Assembly: GCF_015523155.1 (NCBI RefSeq)
Contig: NZ_WAKW01000002.1
Span: 1 to 64,000, forward strand
Source: Methanothermococcus sp.
Lineage (GTDB): Archaea; AGJL01; Methanococci; Methanococcales; Methanococcaceae
Direction of reading: 5' to 3'
Length of the DNA stretch: 64,000 bases
Part shown: positions 63,113 through 64,000 of the stretch, piece by piece
How the letters are laid out: the number at the start of each line of letters is the position of its first letter
Position numbering within the stretch: position 1 is the stretch's first letter
Notes under the pieces: generated by a model
The model's database searches: none
Told to the model about the DNA's origin: nothing
What the model saw: the letters and a program-made list of their open reading frames with translations, nothing else
Program-made: the position numbers and the translations under genes

Positions 63113-64000
63113 TTACTGTATTTTTATCTTTTTTTCACCCTTATAAACTAAATATATTACAAGTAGTCCTCCTAATACATCGAGAATGGAGCCTATTGGC
63201 AAAACCTGGGCTGGACGGTTTAATCCATATATGTAAAAGATAGGAACCCAATATTTCAATGAAATAATATGACACATGAGCATCAGCACTACACCAACAA
63301 GCATAGTTGTTGGAAGCAACCATCTATGGTCTGAGGTTCTTATGATAGGTCTTGCCAAATATGGTGCTGCAATTCCTACGAATGCCATTAATCCAACATA
63401 AGGTATTATGGCCCCTACAATAAATGATGTTAACAATAATATCAATATCCTACTTTTTTTTACATTTAATCCAAAACTCTTTGCATAGGTTTCTCCAAAT
63501 AATAGGGCGTTTAAAGGTTTTATTAAAAAAATACACCCTATTGTAAATATTATTGTGCATATAACCATTGGGGGAATATCATTTAAATGAATTCTAGTTA
63601 CATTTCCAACAATAAAGTTAAAATAATCCTGGATAGATAGGTTTGTTCCATTTGCTATTAAATAAGCCCTTATGCCCTCAAATAAATAACTCATCAATAG
63701 GGCAACAATTAAAACTCCATTTACCTCTTTTATTCTAAGGGCTATAATTATAAGCATAACTATCGACAGCAGTCCTCCGCACCATCCAGCTACCATGATT
63801 TTATCCGTTCCAAATGATGAAAACAATTCTGCAAAACTATTTATAAATATTACAAGCGCAACGGCAAATAACACACCACTGGATATACCTGTTGTATATG
63901 GTGATGCAAGAAGGTTTCTAAATAATGTCTGCAACATCAAACCGCAGGCTGATAATGTTAAACCTACAAGAATTGCTCCAATAATTGGTGGAAGACGAAC
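63113..64000 (-). CDS. FecCD/BtuC-type ABC permease, N-terminus outside the window
   Basis: The reading frame stays open to the window edge, and in frame upstream of the ORF-track start it reads RLPPIIGAILVGLTLSACGL, the conserved first part of the family. The TTG/ATG start in the track is therefore internal. Family motifs NLLASPYTTGISSG, NALLFGETYAKSFG, LMAFVGIAAPYLAR and DHRWLLPTTMLVG are present. The partial product is about 295 aa of an expected 330-350. It should be the permease partner of the adjacent ATPase. Confidence 0.9.
   Translation of the reverse strand, partial: VRLPPIIGAILVGLTLSACGLMLQTLFRNLLASPYTTGISSGVLFAVALVIFINSFAELFSSFGTDKIMVAGWCGGLLSIVMLIIIALRIKEVNGVLIVALLMSYLFEGIRAYLIANGTNLSIQDYFNFIVGNVTRIHLNDIPPMVICTIIFTIGCIFLIKPLNALLFGETYAKSFGLNVKKSRILILLLTSFIVGAIIPYVGLMAFVGIAAPYLARPIIRTSDHRWLLPTTMLVGVVLMLMCHIISLKYWVPIFYIYGLNRPAQVLPIGSILDVLGGLLVIYLVYKGEKKIKIQ

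Overview
The window is about 64 kb of AT-rich archaeal DNA from a hydrogenotrophic methanogen of the order Methanococcales. The evidence is an acetyl-CoA decarbonylase/synthase locus, genes for coenzymes F430, M and methanofuran, archaeal ribosomal protein order, an archaeal tRNA-Trp with a bulge-helix-bulge intron, class III (prepilin) signal peptides, N-glycosylation genes and GGTG-type ribosome binding sites. The gene content looks like Methanococcus or Methanothermococcus. From memory, many neighbours match the Methanocaldococcus jannaschii gene order, but no search was possible and the species is not fixed.

Layout. 0.1-7.6 kb: CO dehydrogenase/acetyl-CoA synthase genes on the minus strand (cdhA, cdhB, a polyferredoxin, a long bacterial-type cdhC, then a short archaeal-type cdhC with its own promoter). 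7.9-21.2 kb: metabolic and regulatory genes (ilvC, radical SAM, TauE/PAPS-reductase-like pair, HAD, cobS, nikR, a LysR-type regulator, fni/RNase J/GGPP synthase). 21.2-25.6 kb: an archaeal ATPase flanked by decayed gene fragments, comD, a GT-C-like membrane protein and two type IV-like pilins. 25.7-38.6 kb: tRNA-Trp, mfnE, a zinc ribbon protein, aEF1B, then the long ribosomal block from uL22 to uL15 with aIF1 and Rpp29, ending in secY. 38.7-49.8 kb: N-glycosylation (aglH, aglB), trm56, dcd, a DUF711 gene, secG, cfbE, a PHP protein, leuB, purC, purS.

49.9-53.5 kb is a small accessory island next to a tRNA cluster. It holds an orphan CARF-HTH (Csa3-like) gene, a family of duplicated small ORFs, a PIN-containing mini-operon, a frameshifted gene, the C-terminal remnant of a tyrosine recombinase, and a duplicated tRNA-Glu 3' end with two perfect hairpins. 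53.2-54 kb carries six tRNA genes in two divergent units. 54-64 kb contains a Gate-domain membrane protein and cobN facing a ferredoxin/U32/unknown/NifH-like (cfbC) group, then corrinoid/iron-type ABC transporter genes; the permease runs off the window edge.

The points most worth a second look are: (1) the palindrome GAGCTC occurs about 58 times against roughly 4 expected, resembling a highly iterated palindrome; (2) an identical 26-bp operator-like sequence lies at the cdhA and short cdhC start sites; (3) the two cdhC paralogues show mosaic tracts of exact identity that suggest gene conversion; (4) the cobN/ferredoxin/U32/CfbC neighbourhood could encode an undescribed tetrapyrrole modification; (5) the decayed integrative island at the tRNA cluster. 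Starts were often moved downstream of the ORF-track start to an ATG or TTG that follows a GGTG motif; this is noted per entry.
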